A stretch of 64,000 nt of DNA from Salinibacter sp. 10B (GTDB lineage: Bacteria > Bacteroidota > Rhodothermia > Rhodothermales > Salinibacteraceae), in assembly GCF_002954405.1 (NCBI RefSeq), contig NZ_MQWC01000004.1:594065-658064 (forward strand). Reading direction: 5' to 3'. Positions 26,762 through 36,322 of the stretch are shown here, in pieces. The first letter of the stretch is position 1. The number at the start of each line of letters is the position of its first letter. Both the position numbers and the translations under genes were made by a program. The notes under the pieces are model-generated. The model was not told where the DNA came from. It did not search any database and saw only the letters and a list, made by a program, of their open reading frames with translations.

Positions 26762-27532
26762 TCAGGTCCAAAGGAGCGGTACATCCATGTGCACATCGAA
26801 GAGAAGCACCTCGCTCTGTGCCTCAAACTGAAAGTCGAGCGCGTCGGTATCCGTGAGACCGGCCCCGTCCCCGCTCTGCAGCGTCACTCCGTCCACGTCC
26901 ACCCGGCCCTCCACGACCTGAACCCACGCCCCGCGCCCATCCCCCAGCGCGTGTTGTATCCGATCCCCCGCCGAAAAGAGCCCGGCGTAGACGTAGGCAT
27001 CGGTGTTAATCGGGGCTGGGCCATTCTCGCCGGCCACCTCGTCGCTGTAGGGCGCCACGTAGCACCGAAACTCCCCCTCTCGCTCCTCCGGAGAAAAGCG
27101 GCGCTCGTGGTAGGCAAAATCGGTTCCAGCCCGATCGGGAATGAACCACATCTGGTAGTTGTGCTCTACCTCGTCGTGAACATTTTCCTCTGAGTGGACC
27201 ATGCCCTCACTTCCAGCACTGATGAGTTGCATCTCCCCCGCGCCGATGTGCGCCTCGTGGCCCTGATCGTCCCCGTGGGTCAGAATGCCGGACGACACAT
27301 ACGTCAGGATTTCTGCATCCCTGTGCGGATGGGCCGCAAAGCCTTCGTGGGGCTGAATGTGGTTTTCAACCATCACGCGGAGCGGGCCAAAGTGGACCCA
27401 GTCCGGATCGTAGTAGTCCGCAAACGAAAAGGTCATCCAGTGGTCCGTCCACCCAACATCCTCGTAGCCCCGCTCGTCGCTTCGGCGAAGACGAATGGTA
27501 GGAGATTGGGCGGCCGTCGAGTCTGGAGGCAT
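26762..27532 (-). CDS. pirin family bicupin protein
   Basis: A 256-residue bicupin. The metal ligands of the pirin N-terminal cupin are visible in HIQPHEGFAAHPHRDAEILTYV (His of HPHRD, and the later EGMVHSEEN), the classic pirin/YhhW pattern. Some members have quercetin 2,3-dioxygenase activity; the natural role here is unknown. The product is soluble and acidic. It is convergent with the preceding gene and has 91 bp to the Old Yellow Enzyme stop upstream. Confidence 0.9.
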   Translation of the reverse strand: MPPDSTAAQSPTIRLRRSDERGYEDVGWTDHWMTFSFADYYDPDWVHFGPLRVMVENHIQPHEGFAAHPHRDAEILTYVSSGILTHGDDQGHEAHIGAGEMQLISAGSEGMVHSEENVHDEVEHNYQMWFIPDRAGTDFAYHERRFSPEEREGEFRCYVAPYSDEVAGENGPAPINTDAYVYAGLFSAGDRIQHALGDGRGAWVQVVEGRVDVDGVTLQSGDGAGLTDTDALDFQFEAQSEVLLFDVHMDVPLLWT

Positions 27533-27582
27533 GGGTCAACGATCAGGCTATGAACAAAAAAAAGAAGCGGCGAAGTCCCTGA

Positions 27583-27616
27583 TGTCCCGTCCGATGCCGA
27601 TGCTCTCGTAGACAGA
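27583..27616 (-). repeat. dispersed repeat, short third copy (core only)
   Basis: On the minus strand this reads TCTACGAGAGCATCGGCATCGG, close to the core of the 60-bp repeat seen at 12979-13038 and 62987-63046. Similarity is limited to the core, so it may be an older or truncated copy, or chance. It lies just after the stop of the Old Yellow Enzyme gene. Confidence 0.35.
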
Positions 27617-27623
27617 ACCCAGG

Positions 27624-28775
27624 CTACCCGCGAGGGGCGAGGTGCTGCAATGAGTCGAGGGTCTCAGTGGTCGCGCCATTCTGCAATTCGTCCCAGGTCG
27701 GGTAGTCCGTATATCCGTGCTCGTCGCCGTTGTAAAAGGTCTCTTCGTCGGGCACGTTGATCGGCAGCTCGTCACGGAGGCGACGCGGCAGGTCGGGATT
27801 GGCGAGGAAGGCCCGGCCGAAGGCGACGAGATCAGCATATCCGCGCTCAATGGCGTCCGTCGCCGTTTCCCGATCGTAATTGCCATTGGCGACGAGGGCA
27901 CCGTCAAAGGCCTCTCGCACGGCAGCAAAGACCGTCGCCGTCTCTCCCTCCCCTACAACGGGGGGCTTTGGGGCGGACGGTTCCACGAGGTGCAGATATG
28001 CGAGGTCGAAATCGTTGGCCGCGGCCGCCGCGCCCGAAAAGGTCGCTTCGGGCGTCTCGTCGGCAATGCCGTACGCACGACTTAAGGGCGAGAGCCGAAG
28101 CCCCACCCGATCCGCCGCCCATTCTCCCGTAACCGCCTCCGTCACCTCTCGCAAAAAGCGCAACCGATTCTCTAGCCCTCCCCCGTAGCGGTCGGTGCGG
28201 CGGTTGGTACCGGAGCGTAGGAATTGATCGATGAGATATCCGTTGGCCCCGTGAATCTCGACTCCATCGAACCCGGCCCGGCGGGCATTTTCCGCCCCAC
28301 GGCGGTACTGCTCCACCACCTGTGGGACTTCTTTTGTATCCAGCGGGCGAGGGGTCTCGAACGGGACCATCTCCAGGTCGGGTGTAAGCACCTGGCCCTC
28401 CGGCTCTACGGCCGATGGGGCTACGGGACGCTCGCCGTCGTGATACGCGGAGTGTGATATTCGGCCCACGTGCCAGAGCTGTAGAAATATACGCCCTCCA
28501 GCTTCGTGAACTGCCTCCGTCACCTTCTTCCATCCCTCTACCTGTGCCTCAGAATGGATGCCCGGTGTCCGCGGATACCCCTGCCCCTTCGGCGCCACCT
28601 GGGTGGCCTCGCTCACAATCAGCGCGGCGGAGGCCCGCTGGCGATAGTACGTCGCGTTCAGGGCGACGGGCACGTTGCCCTCCCCGGCGCGATTGCGGGT
28701 GAGGGGGGCCATCGCCACGCGGTGCGGAAGAGACAACGCGCCGACATCGATCTTGGAAAAGAGCGGAGAAGCCAT
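27624..28775 (-). CDS. Old Yellow Enzyme family NADH:flavin oxidoreductase / alkene reductase
   Basis: A 383-residue FMN-dependent TIM-barrel ene-reductase of the NemA/OYE group. It shows MAPLTRNRA near the start, YYRQRASAALIVSEAT, LWHVGRISH, GVEIHGANGYLIDQFLRSGTNRRTDRYGG (substrate/FMN site) and ADLVAFGRAFLANPDLP. It reduces activated alkenes or nitro compounds with NADPH. It is cytoplasmic. The gene starts 202 bp from the IscA-type gene stop on the same strand. Confidence 0.94.
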   Translation of the reverse strand: MASPLFSKIDVGALSLPHRVAMAPLTRNRAGEGNVPVALNATYYRQRASAALIVSEATQVAPKGQGYPRTPGIHSEAQVEGWKKVTEAVHEAGGRIFLQLWHVGRISHSAYHDGERPVAPSAVEPEGQVLTPDLEMVPFETPRPLDTKEVPQVVEQYRRGAENARRAGFDGVEIHGANGYLIDQFLRSGTNRRTDRYGGGLENRLRFLREVTEAVTGEWAADRVGLRLSPLSRAYGIADETPEATFSGAAAAANDFDLAYLHLVEPSAPKPPVVGEGETATVFAAVREAFDGALVANGNYDRETATDAIERGYADLVAFGRAFLANPDLPRRLRDELPINVPDEETFYNGDEHGYTDYPTWDELQNGATTETLDSLQHLAPRG

Positions 28776-28977
28776 AGAGGGAGGGGACTTGGATACGTCG
28801 TATTGATCGCAGGTCTGTACACCAATCTGAAACGGACGTTCCAGAACAGTGTCGAGCGTTGCATCTTTTCCGCATTTTCCAAACGATCAACTGCCCCATT
28901 GCCGCTGTCCCCGAACACAGAAGGGCCCTTCCATTTAGCGGTTCAGGATCAGTTCAGCGGAGCGAAACGACGGTATA

Positions 28978-29310
28978 CTAAAGCGCAAACGACTCGCCGC
29001 AAGCACACTCGCGGGTGGCCTGCGGATTCGCAAAGTGAAATCCGTCCCCGTCCAGCCCGTCGGTAAAGTCCAGCTCCGACCCGTCCAAGTACAACCGGCT
29101 CTTCTTATCGAGCAGCACTCTGATCCCTTCATGCTGCTCCACGCTGTCCTCCTCCCGGACCGTCGTGTCCCAGCCCAGGTCGTAGGTCAACCCCGAACAG
29201 CCCCCCGGCACCACCGCCACGCGAAGCATCGTATCCTCCAAGTCAACGTTCTCCTCGGCGGCCACCGCCCGAATCTGGGCGGCCGCTCGGTCGGTCATCG
29301 TAATCGTCAT
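28978..29310 (-). CDS. HesB/IscA-family iron-sulfur cluster assembly protein
   Basis: A 110-residue A-type Fe-S carrier. The three ligating cysteines are present: one in VVPGGCSGLTY and two in ECACGESF at the C-terminus. The start MTITMTDRAAAQIRAV aligns with the family; an upstream in-frame ATG adds nine residues. The length and the CxCG C-terminus fit IscA/SufA/ErpA but do not separate them. No suf or isc genes are adjacent. Confidence 0.94.
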   Translation of the reverse strand: MTITMTDRAAAQIRAVAAEENVDLEDTMLRVAVVPGGCSGLTYDLGWDTTVREEDSVEQHEGIRVLLDKKSRLYLDGSELDFTDGLDGDGFHFANPQATRECACGESFAL

Positions 29311-29492
29311 AGCAGACAAGCGCGACAGTGACAGCAATAAGCGACGCGTAGCATCCGTACCTCTCCCCGCGCCCGAAGGTTTCTAGGGAACGGGCAGAGA
29401 GCGGACCGGGGCACTGGTCCTCCTACCGTGGCCCGCTGCTTGCCGCTCTCTTCTCATCGGTCGGCGTAGAACGACAGCGTCGGCCCCAACAC

Positions 29493-30503
29493 TCACGACG
29501 AGGGGTCCGTCAGATCCAGCCGTCGGAGTCCCTGTTCGAACACTTCGGCCAGATAGTCCACATACTCGCGTCCCATCAATTCAGCGATGATAGCAAAGGT
29601 GTCGTCTGGCGCAAAGGTGGGCAGCGGATTCACCTCCAAAAACCAGGGCTGCCCGTCGGCGTCCACGCGGAAGTCGGCACGTGCAAAATCCCGACAGTCG
29701 AGCGTCTCGAAGACGCGGAGCGCGAGCGTCTGGAGCCGGTCTTCAAGCGCCGGGGCCAGTGTACCGCCGAGGTCGTAGTCCCAGTCGGCGTCGGCGGACG
29801 GAGCGCCGCGATGCTCCAAGGCGTGCAGACCGATTCCGGTGGACGGCTCGACCGCCCGCTGCAGCACGGGAAGCGCCTCCGGAGGATCGTGTCCCACGAC
29901 GGCCACTGTAAACTCGCCGCCGCCTTCCACAAAAGTCTCGACCACAGCATCCTGCTCGTAGGTTGCGGTGACGCGCTCCACCTCTGTCCGAAGCGCCTCG
30001 ACCGTTTCCACCCGGCTCTGGGGCGTAATGCCCTTCGAAGTGCCCTCGTACCGGGGCTTGACGAAGAGAGGAAACGGGGGAAGATTGTCCGCGTCGACCT
30101 CCGTCTTATCGCTAAACACACGATGGGGCGGCGTGGGCACGTCGGCAGCCGAGACGAGGTCCTTCGTCCACGCCTTGTCGAGCGTCACGGAGAGCGTGAG
30201 AGCATCCGACCCAAGGCAGGGAATTCCAGCCATCTCGAGCAGGATTGGGGCATAGGCCTCTCGATTTCGACTGTGCGCCCCTTCCGAAATGTTGATTGCC
30301 GCGTCGAGGGAGAGCCCATCGTGAAGCGTTTCGCGGAGATCGAATGCCGTCCCCACCCGCACCGGAGTGTGTCCCATATACCGAACGGTCTCTGCGAGCG
30401 CATCCACCGTTTCTTCCGGCTCATACTCGGCATCAGCATCGGGGGGATCGTCGTCGGCCCACGGGTACGCGTCGAAAGTGTCGTAGATGAGGCCAATGCG
30501 CAT
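29493..30503 (-). CDS. D-Ala-D-Ala ligase-like ATP-grasp enzyme
   Basis: A 336-residue ATP-grasp protein starting MRIGLIYDTFD. It has the DdlA/B-like order: EGAHSRNREAYAPILLE, LGSDALTLSVTLDKAWTK, FVKPRYEGTSKGI (ATP-grasp loop), VVETFVEGGGEFTVAVVG and WFLEVNPLPTF (Mg-binding Glu/Asn). It differs from canonical Ddl in the N-terminal acidic insert (DDDPPDADAEYEPEE). It could be a peptide-bond ligase of another kind, so I leave the gene unnamed. Confidence 0.85.
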   Translation of the reverse strand: MRIGLIYDTFDAYPWADDDPPDADAEYEPEETVDALAETVRYMGHTPVRVGTAFDLRETLHDGLSLDAAINISEGAHSRNREAYAPILLEMAGIPCLGSDALTLSVTLDKAWTKDLVSAADVPTPPHRVFSDKTEVDADNLPPFPLFVKPRYEGTSKGITPQSRVETVEALRTEVERVTATYEQDAVVETFVEGGGEFTVAVVGHDPPEALPVLQRAVEPSTGIGLHALEHRGAPSADADWDYDLGGTLAPALEDRLQTLALRVFETLDCRDFARADFRVDADGQPWFLEVNPLPTFAPDDTFAIIAELMGREYVDYLAEVFEQGLRRLDLTDPSS

Positions 30504-30646
30504 AAGAGTCCGCGGTTCGTTGGAAGAGCAAAATGCAGCGTCGTCCGTCCGCACAGAACGATTGCCCGCGGTAGATCGCCAACAAACCACCGATCACGTC
30601 GTTCAGGCAAGGCATCGTACTCCGCTGAGGAACCGTGTATGGCTCC

Positions 30647-30961
30647 ATGACCCAGAAGGCTGTCATTGTTCGTACCGGGCCTGAGGGACACGATGGGCTC
30701 GAAGAGCTCAACATTGAACTGGAACGCGGCTGGACAGTGGCAGAGGTCTGTGCTATGGGCGGAGCCGACACGTCCGCCGCGGCCCCCACTCATGCCGCGC
30801 TTGTGATTCTGGAGCGACGGGACCCGGACCGGGCGACGCCCGCGGCGGCCGTAGCGGCCCTGGAAGAGATCGGGGACGAATCGGAAGAAGTGGTCGAGCA
30901 GGTAATCGAAGAAGCAGAAGAGGTCGTCGAGGACAACGGCGCAGATCCCTTTGAGAATTAA
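30647..30961 (+). CDS. hypothetical acidic protein
   Basis: A 104-residue soluble protein starting MTQKAVIVRTGPEGH. It has a short beta-rich N-terminus (VAEVCAMGG, ALVILERR) and a highly acidic C-terminal helix (about 40 residues, many Glu with Val) likely to form a coiled coil. I do not recognise a family. A GTG start 12 bp upstream is also possible. It is followed by a strong bidirectional hairpin. Confidence 0.65.
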   Translation: MTQKAVIVRTGPEGHDGLEELNIELERGWTVAEVCAMGGADTSAAAPTHAALVILERRDPDRATPAAAVAALEEIGDESEEVVEQVIEEAEEVVEDNGADPFEN

Positions 30962-30995
30962 GCGCCTCCCTCTCTAAACGCCCTTTTTCCATAGA

Positions 30996-31028
30996 AAAGG
31001 GCCCGCCCCACAAGGAGGCCGGCCCTTC
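30996..31028. terminator. bidirectional terminator hairpin
   Basis: AAGGGCC at the left pairs with GGCCCTT at the right, with a further GCC/GGC extension and a loop near ACAAGG. T- and A-runs flank the stem on either side. It lies between the convergent acidic protein gene and the DUF4397 lipoprotein gene, so it probably ends both transcripts. Confidence 0.65.
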
Positions 31029-31054
31029 AACTCTGCACAATGGCACTTTTAGCG

Positions 31055-31837
31055 TTACATCCCAGGAGCGTCAATGTGGATAAGCGCTCCAGCAGGTTGG
31101 TTGTCTGATCCAGGAGCATCAATCGCCACTCCTGTCAAATGCATACCTGGCTGTACCTCTAGGCTACCCTCCGACCCTGTTCCGACCGGCAACTCCAAAA
31201 CACGAGTTGTCTGTCCTGCAGGTGTTACCACGAGCACACTTCCGTTGTCCGAAAGCGCCTGAGGTGCAAACTGCCCAGCAAACTCACCCGGGAAATCTTC
31301 TCCAAACTGGAAGTCTTCGGTGATGAGGTCCTGCTGCGTCAGATCCGTCCCCGGCGCATTGAGATAAATGTCGACGGCTCCCGGCATTGCAGCCCCATGG
31401 ACGAGGCGCAGTCCAATCTGGCTGTCTCCCAGATCGTCCCGAAACTGATCTCGAAGCGCAATGGCCCGAGGAGCGCTTTCTGCCGATGGGGTACCGGCGA
31501 CAATGATCGTATACTGGTTGTCTTCCTCAAGATTGGCGGCTCCTGCGGTCGTCGAAAGCACGGGAGCACCGGAGGCGTCCTGAACTTCGATCTCGGTATC
31601 CGTACCAACGGAGATCTCTTCGTAATCCGACACGGTGGGGCTAACAATATTCCCACTAAACGAGACCCCACTAAGAATCGTCTCTCCTCCGACGACGACC
31701 GATACGTCTCCTGCTCCCGGGGAAGCATGCATAAACCGAACCTCCGCCGTCGGTCCTTCGCCGCCGCCATTGCTATCGCAGCCGGCAAAGCCAACAGCAA
31801 ATACCAGACAAAGCGCGATGGTAAGTACCTGTCTCAT
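31055..31837 (-). CDS. DUF4397-domain lipoprotein
   Basis: A 260-residue lipoprotein. The signal peptide MRQVLTIALCLVFAVGFAGC ends in a lipobox. The mature part has two DUF4397 repeats: VRFMHASPGAGDVSVVVGG and LRLVHGAAMPGAVDIYLNA mark the start of each. DUF4397 is a beta-sandwich domain of unknown function, often on the surface of Bacteroidota and haloarchaea. A longer in-frame start overlaps the promoter region. It is divergent from the FadL gene. Confidence 0.88.
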   Translation of the reverse strand: MRQVLTIALCLVFAVGFAGCDSNGGGEGPTAEVRFMHASPGAGDVSVVVGGETILSGVSFSGNIVSPTVSDYEEISVGTDTEIEVQDASGAPVLSTTAGAANLEEDNQYTIIVAGTPSAESAPRAIALRDQFRDDLGDSQIGLRLVHGAAMPGAVDIYLNAPGTDLTQQDLITEDFQFGEDFPGEFAGQFAPQALSDNGSVLVVTPAGQTTRVLELPVGTGSEGSLEVQPGMHLTGVAIDAPGSDNQPAGALIHIDAPGM

Positions 31838-32166
31838 GATATCAGGGTTTTTTCTAAAGAAAAAGGTGAGATCGCTTCCACTCCCGTTTTGTTGTAGTCG
31901 ACTGATGTTAACACTGTTAAGCGAAGAATACAATGAAGCTCCAGGGTTGGAGCCGTCATGCATGGTACAGCCCGTTCCAAGTCAGACAGTCCCCGCCTTT
32001 CCCAAAACGTGAGTCTCGAACCTTGTGAGACCCCTATTGCAATTTTTGGCCACCTTAGGTATGATATTCAGGTCCAATGCCCACCTCTTGAAACCGCTTC
32101 CACCCTCGGGAGCCGTTCATCAGTCGGTGCTGGAGTCTCTTCCACTTCGCTCAACATTTTAGACTC
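31838..32166. other. divergent promoter region between DUF4397 lipoprotein and FadL genes
   Basis: This 329-bp gap has no supported gene. A direct repeat TGTTAA-N3-TGTTAA (near 31906-31920) within an AT-rich stretch could be an operator or part of a promoter. Nothing else is recognised. Confidence 0.4.
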
Positions 32167-33600
32167 ATGTGGTGCCATCCGTTCCAGACCATCAGTTTGA
32201 AGCCCTATGGGCGCGTCGCTCTCGGTGTGGTCGTACCGGCGTTGTTTTGCCTTTTGCTCTCCTCACCGGCCTCCGGTCAGGGATTCAGTGTGTACGAACA
32301 AGGAACGTGCACAATGGCCCAGGCAGGCGCTGCCGTAGCGTCGCCGTGCGGAGACGGCTCCTCCATTTTCTTCAATCCGGCCGGTCTACTTGAAACCGAT
32401 GGCATCACGGTGAGCGGGGGCGCCACGGCCATCGCTGCCCAAGGCAGTTTTACGGCCGATTATACCGGCAGAGAAACTGAACTCCAGAACGATCCGATTT
32501 TCGTCCCTCACCTCTACGGGACATGGCGTTCCTCTCCTGACCTCGCGGTCGGGCTGGGCGTATACGTCCCCTATGGTCTCGAAACCGTGTGGCCGACCAA
32601 CTGGGATGGCGCATTCGAGGGATACGAAAACAGCTTGCAGTCGATCTATATTCAGCCGACGGTCGCCTACGAGCTGACTGACCGCATTCAGATTGGAGGG
32701 GGCCCGATTCTCGGCATTAGCCGCGTAGAGCTAAACCAGCGACTTGACGTATCCGCCCAGACGGTGCCATCGGATGCTGTTCCGGAGGGCACGACTTTTG
32801 GGAATCTCGGAATTCCCTTTCACACGGCATTCGCCGACGCAGGGCTGGAGGGGGATGCACTTGGCTTCGGGGGCCACGTGGGAATCATGGTGGAGGTAAC
32901 AGACCGAATCCGGTTCGGTTCTCGCTACCTCTCCCCTATCAAGTTTGAGTATGAAGGAGACGCCAGCTTCAGTCCCGTTCCGACTGGGCTCCAGCTTCCC
33001 TCCAATAATCCAATCACCGGAAGCCCAATCGCGTTGGACTTTCTTCTTGAGGCCTCCTTTGTAGACGGTCCTCTCGTGAATCAGTCGATTGAGACAGAGC
33101 TGACGATGCCCGCTCAGCTCGTGGCGGGCATCGCATTTGACGTGACGGACCGTCTCCTCCTTCAGGCCGACTACCAATGGACGGGATGGTCTGCTTTTGA
33201 TACCATTCCGCTGGACTTTGAGCGGGACGCGCTCGACCAGTCCCGAGATGAGGGCTACGAAAACACGCATGCAGTCCGGATTGGGGGCTCCTACGACCTA
33301 ACGTCGGCTCTGACCCTCCGGGGCGGGTACCTTTTCAACCAAGCTGCAGCTCCGGATCGGACGGTGACGCCCCTTTTGCCGGAAGCCAACCGCAATCACA
33401 TTACCGCAGGACTCGGATGGCGTGCCCTTGACCAAATGGAACTGAATGTCTCCTACCAGTACCTTGGCCAAAACGATCGTCGGGGACGGGTTCGCGGCCC
33501 TCGACCTGGGGAGAAAAACCCATCGGTCGAGGACCTTAACAGCGGACTGTACTCCTTCCACGCCCACCTCATCGGGACGACTCTCACGATTTACCTCTAA
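32167..33600 (+). CDS. OmpP1/FadL family outer-membrane transporter
   Basis: A 477-residue outer-membrane beta-barrel for long-chain fatty acids or other hydrophobic compounds. The signal peptide ends near SPASGQ. Features are MAQAGAAVASPCGDGSSIFFNPAGL (the family's N-terminal hatch motif with GSSIFFNPAGL), VGLGVYVPYGLETVWP and the aromatic barrel strands up to HLIGTTLTIYL. Two cysteines (GTCTMAQ and SPCGDG) flank the hatch, perhaps as a disulfide. It is followed 6 bp later by the GDSL lipoprotein gene, so the two are cotranscribed. Confidence 0.92.
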   Translation: MWCHPFQTISLKPYGRVALGVVVPALFCLLLSSPASGQGFSVYEQGTCTMAQAGAAVASPCGDGSSIFFNPAGLLETDGITVSGGATAIAAQGSFTADYTGRETELQNDPIFVPHLYGTWRSSPDLAVGLGVYVPYGLETVWPTNWDGAFEGYENSLQSIYIQPTVAYELTDRIQIGGGPILGISRVELNQRLDVSAQTVPSDAVPEGTTFGNLGIPFHTAFADAGLEGDALGFGGHVGIMVEVTDRIRFGSRYLSPIKFEYEGDASFSPVPTGLQLPSNNPITGSPIALDFLLEASFVDGPLVNQSIETELTMPAQLVAGIAFDVTDRLLLQADYQWTGWSAFDTIPLDFERDALDQSRDEGYENTHAVRIGGSYDLTSALTLRGGYLFNQAAAPDRTVTPLLPEANRNHITAGLGWRALDQMELNVSYQYLGQNDRRGRVRGPRPGEKNPSVEDLNSGLYSFHAHLIGTTLTIYL

Positions 33601-33606
33601 GCTGCT

Positions 33607-34932
33607 ATGACTCTCCGTTTTCTTCCCTTTCGTCCTGGCCTACTGGGCATCCTCGTCCTCGCGGGATTCCTCCCTTTGCTAACGAGTTGTAGCGACGAAT
33701 CACTGGTTGCTTCTGAGGCCACCAGTGACACATTTGCCCGGTACGTGGCCCTTGGAAATAGCATTACTGCTGGCTTCCAGTCGAACGGTATTGTTGACTC
33801 AACGCAGCAGGCGTCCTACGCGAATCTCCTGGCGGGCCGGATGAACACCCGCTTTGAGATTCCTCGTTTGAACGCGCCGGGCTGTCCTCCCCCAGTCGAC
33901 AACATCATTCTTTCGGCACTGGATGGCATTGGTGGCGACTCTTCTTCCCGCTGTGGTCTTCGGTCCAGTCCCATCCCGACGGCGCTCAACAACGTTGCTG
34001 TTCCGGGCGCGAAAGTGATTGACGCCCTGAACAACGGTTCGGAAGCCTCCTCGCCAAATGAACTTACGACCTTCATTCTCGGCGGTCGAACGCAGGTAGA
34101 GGCCGCCACACAAGTCGATCCGACATTCGCCTCGGTTTGGCTTGGCAACAATGATGCGCTCAGGGCCGCTCTGTCCGGAAATCCTGATCGCCTGACCCCC
34201 ATCGCCGCATTCGAGTCTCAGATCACCCGGGTCGTCGACAGTCTCTCAAATGCCGGTGCGGAACGAGGCGTTCTTATCGGCGTCGCCAATCCCACCTACA
34301 TTCCGCACCTCTCTCCTGGACAAGCCTACGCCCAGGCAGAATCGCAAATTAACCAAATTGGGAACAGCGTCGCCAGTCAAAACCCCGATCTCACCTGGGG
34401 CGGTTTCTCCGTAGAGGGCACTTGTAGCGGCTCAGGGGCCACCACCCGAATTCCCTTTCAGTACGGAATCGGTACGCTATTCACGACTGCCCTCCAAGGC
34501 ACTGCTGTACAGCTCGACTGCGGGCCGAGCAGTGCTCCGGCCCCGCTCCTCACCCCCGCCGAGCAGCGCACAATCTCGAGTCGCGTTCAGGCGTATAACT
34601 CAGCACTCTCCGCTTTGGCCAGCGATAACGGCTGGGCTTACGTTGACGTCAACCCTGCCCTCGCGGCCCTGTACGGCGCAAACGCAGCGGATGCGGATCC
34701 AAGCAATGACCTCGTGCCCAAATTCCCTAATCCCCCAAATCTCCAGAATCCATCGGAGAGTCCACCAACGTTCGGTCAGTACTTCAGTGAGGACGGGGTG
34801 CATCCTTCAAGCTCTACCCACCGCGTGGTTGCTCATCTCGTGATCCAACAACTGAATAGTCGATACGAGGACGTCAGTCTCGACCAGATCTCCATTCCGG
34901 ACGAGATTGCGTCGCTGCTGGAGGCAGGATAA
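33607..34932 (+). CDS. SGNH/GDSL hydrolase lipoprotein
   Basis: A 441-residue lipoprotein with lipobox LLTSC and an SGNH-hydrolase fold. The catalytic Ser is in ALGNSITAG, the Asn in WLGNNDAL, and the Asp-His pair in EDGVHPSSSTHR. The 6-bp gap to the FadL-like gene shows an operon and suggests a joint role in uptake and hydrolysis of lipid-like compounds. Bacteroidota genomes often pair these two families. Confidence 0.92.
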   Translation: MTLRFLPFRPGLLGILVLAGFLPLLTSCSDESLVASEATSDTFARYVALGNSITAGFQSNGIVDSTQQASYANLLAGRMNTRFEIPRLNAPGCPPPVDNIILSALDGIGGDSSSRCGLRSSPIPTALNNVAVPGAKVIDALNNGSEASSPNELTTFILGGRTQVEAATQVDPTFASVWLGNNDALRAALSGNPDRLTPIAAFESQITRVVDSLSNAGAERGVLIGVANPTYIPHLSPGQAYAQAESQINQIGNSVASQNPDLTWGGFSVEGTCSGSGATTRIPFQYGIGTLFTTALQGTAVQLDCGPSSAPAPLLTPAEQRTISSRVQAYNSALSALASDNGWAYVDVNPALAALYGANAADADPSNDLVPKFPNPPNLQNPSESPPTFGQYFSEDGVHPSSSTHRVVAHLVIQQLNSRYEDVSLDQISIPDEIASLLEAG

Positions 34933-34953
34933 AATTAAAGCCTCGTCTCCCTT

Positions 34954-35994
34954 CTACCGACCCGCTCCTGTATCGGGCGTTGGGGTCGAGGATGACGGTA
35001 TGGTATCTTGGGGCACACTGGGACCGGACCCTGTACCGCTCAGTGTGTCTCCTGAAGCAGAACTGCCAGCTGCATTCGGGGCGGGTGTGGTAGATCCACC
35101 GGACACAGAATCCGCCGGCACTGATTCGGTAGCGGCCGTGTCCACCCGCACAGGTCGCTCCCTCTCCGGAACGCTGGTGCTCTGCACCAAAATCGATCCG
35201 TTTTGGACCTGCACCTCAATGGACGCGTCCCCGGTTCCCATCCGTGCCGTATACTGCCCGCCGGCATCGCGTGGCATGAACCGCTCCTCCGCAAGGGAGA
35301 GCCCCTTTGTCTGAATCACCCCCACGTTGGTCTGGACCTCAAACTGCGCGGAGGCAGTCGGGGGGACGCCCAGCGTAACGTCGCCGTTGGCAGTCCGCAG
35401 GGCGATGGTGGCGTCGGACGGCAACGACTGGAGATCAACCTGTAGATCTCCGTTTTTCACCTTCACGTCTACCGACGCCGAGGCCCCTTGGATCGTGACC
35501 GGACCGTGGTCGTGAGCGACGGTAAGTGCCCCTTGCACACCCGAAAGGGACACCGGGCCTTTGGACTGCTCAACACGTAGATCGGCGGTGCGCGGGACTG
35601 TGCCCAGCACGTCCACCGCCGCGTACGCTCCCCCGTCCGTCTCCAACGTGTAGCTGTACGACTGCTCGCTACCGGACTCCGTGATCGTAACGTCGTCCAG
35701 CACCCCCCGTGCAGCCTCTCGACTCTGCCCCCGTCCCTGGCGCACAAACTGAAGCTCTGCGGTGGATCCGTCGCTTCCCTTCAAATCCACGCTTCCCCGA
35801 AAACCATCAATGACGAGCGGCCGATCGTTGGGCGCTACGGCTCGCGAGACGGTGTCGACCACTGCGACGGTGCCGAGCCGGAGCACGCCCTCGTCGGTGT
35901 GATCTACATCGGACGTACTGGGCTGCTGACAGGCCCCCAGCATAAGCGTCGTGGCAAGAAGCGGGAATACGAACAAACGACAATACGAAATCAT
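34954..35994 (-). CDS. DUF4097-like adhesin-repeat lipoprotein
   Basis: A 346-residue lipoprotein (MISYCRLFVFPLLATTLMLGAC). The mature core (about 60-260) is a right-handed beta-helix-like DUF4097 domain with repeated short strands (LRVEQSKGPVSL, LTVAHDHGPVTI, VDVKVKNGDLQV, IALRTANGDVTL). The C-terminal 80 residues are low-complexity Ser/Thr/Pro/Gly, perhaps a cell-wall or surface stalk. Function is unknown. It is convergent with the FadL-GDSL operon. Confidence 0.85.
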   Translation of the reverse strand: MISYCRLFVFPLLATTLMLGACQQPSTSDVDHTDEGVLRLGTVAVVDTVSRAVAPNDRPLVIDGFRGSVDLKGSDGSTAELQFVRQGRGQSREAARGVLDDVTITESGSEQSYSYTLETDGGAYAAVDVLGTVPRTADLRVEQSKGPVSLSGVQGALTVAHDHGPVTIQGASASVDVKVKNGDLQVDLQSLPSDATIALRTANGDVTLGVPPTASAQFEVQTNVGVIQTKGLSLAEERFMPRDAGGQYTARMGTGDASIEVQVQNGSILVQSTSVPERERPVRVDTAATESVPADSVSGGSTTPAPNAAGSSASGDTLSGTGSGPSVPQDTIPSSSTPTPDTGAGR

Positions 35995-36322
35995 GGCGTG
36001 AAGAGTGTTGCGGAAGAGAATGGATGACAGGTACGATCGCACCGAACCAGTTCTCGCTGGTCGTTGTCCTGCAATCGACGTCCCGTCTTCGATTTGTACG
36101 TCTCAGCCGAAAGAGAAGAGAATGAAAGAAGCCCCACCTGAGCCCAGATTCCGGGAATCGATGTGCACTGAATCGGATCAGACCGAGCTACGGTCGCGAG
36201 ATGCCTCCTGCGACACGTTCATCATTCCAAGGGTTCCAAAGGACAATGCTCGCCTCTTGTCCTTTGGCTCTGAATCGTAACCCTCGGGTCGTCCTCGCGA
36301 TAGGGACAACCAAAGCAGGCTC
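35995..36322. other. intergenic region between ftsX and the DUF4097-like gene
   Basis: This 328-bp gap holds only the hairpin at 36236-36267 and, presumably, the promoter of the DUF4097-like lipoprotein gene. No gene is supported. Confidence 0.5.
36236..36267 (-). terminator. hairpin downstream of ftsX
   Basis: Perfect 11-bp arms CCAAAGGACAA and TTGTCCTTTGG are separated by 10 nt. It is positioned about 55 bp after the ftsX stop on the minus strand. There is no strong T-run, so it may be a Rho-assisted terminator or an mRNA-end stabiliser. Confidence 0.5.
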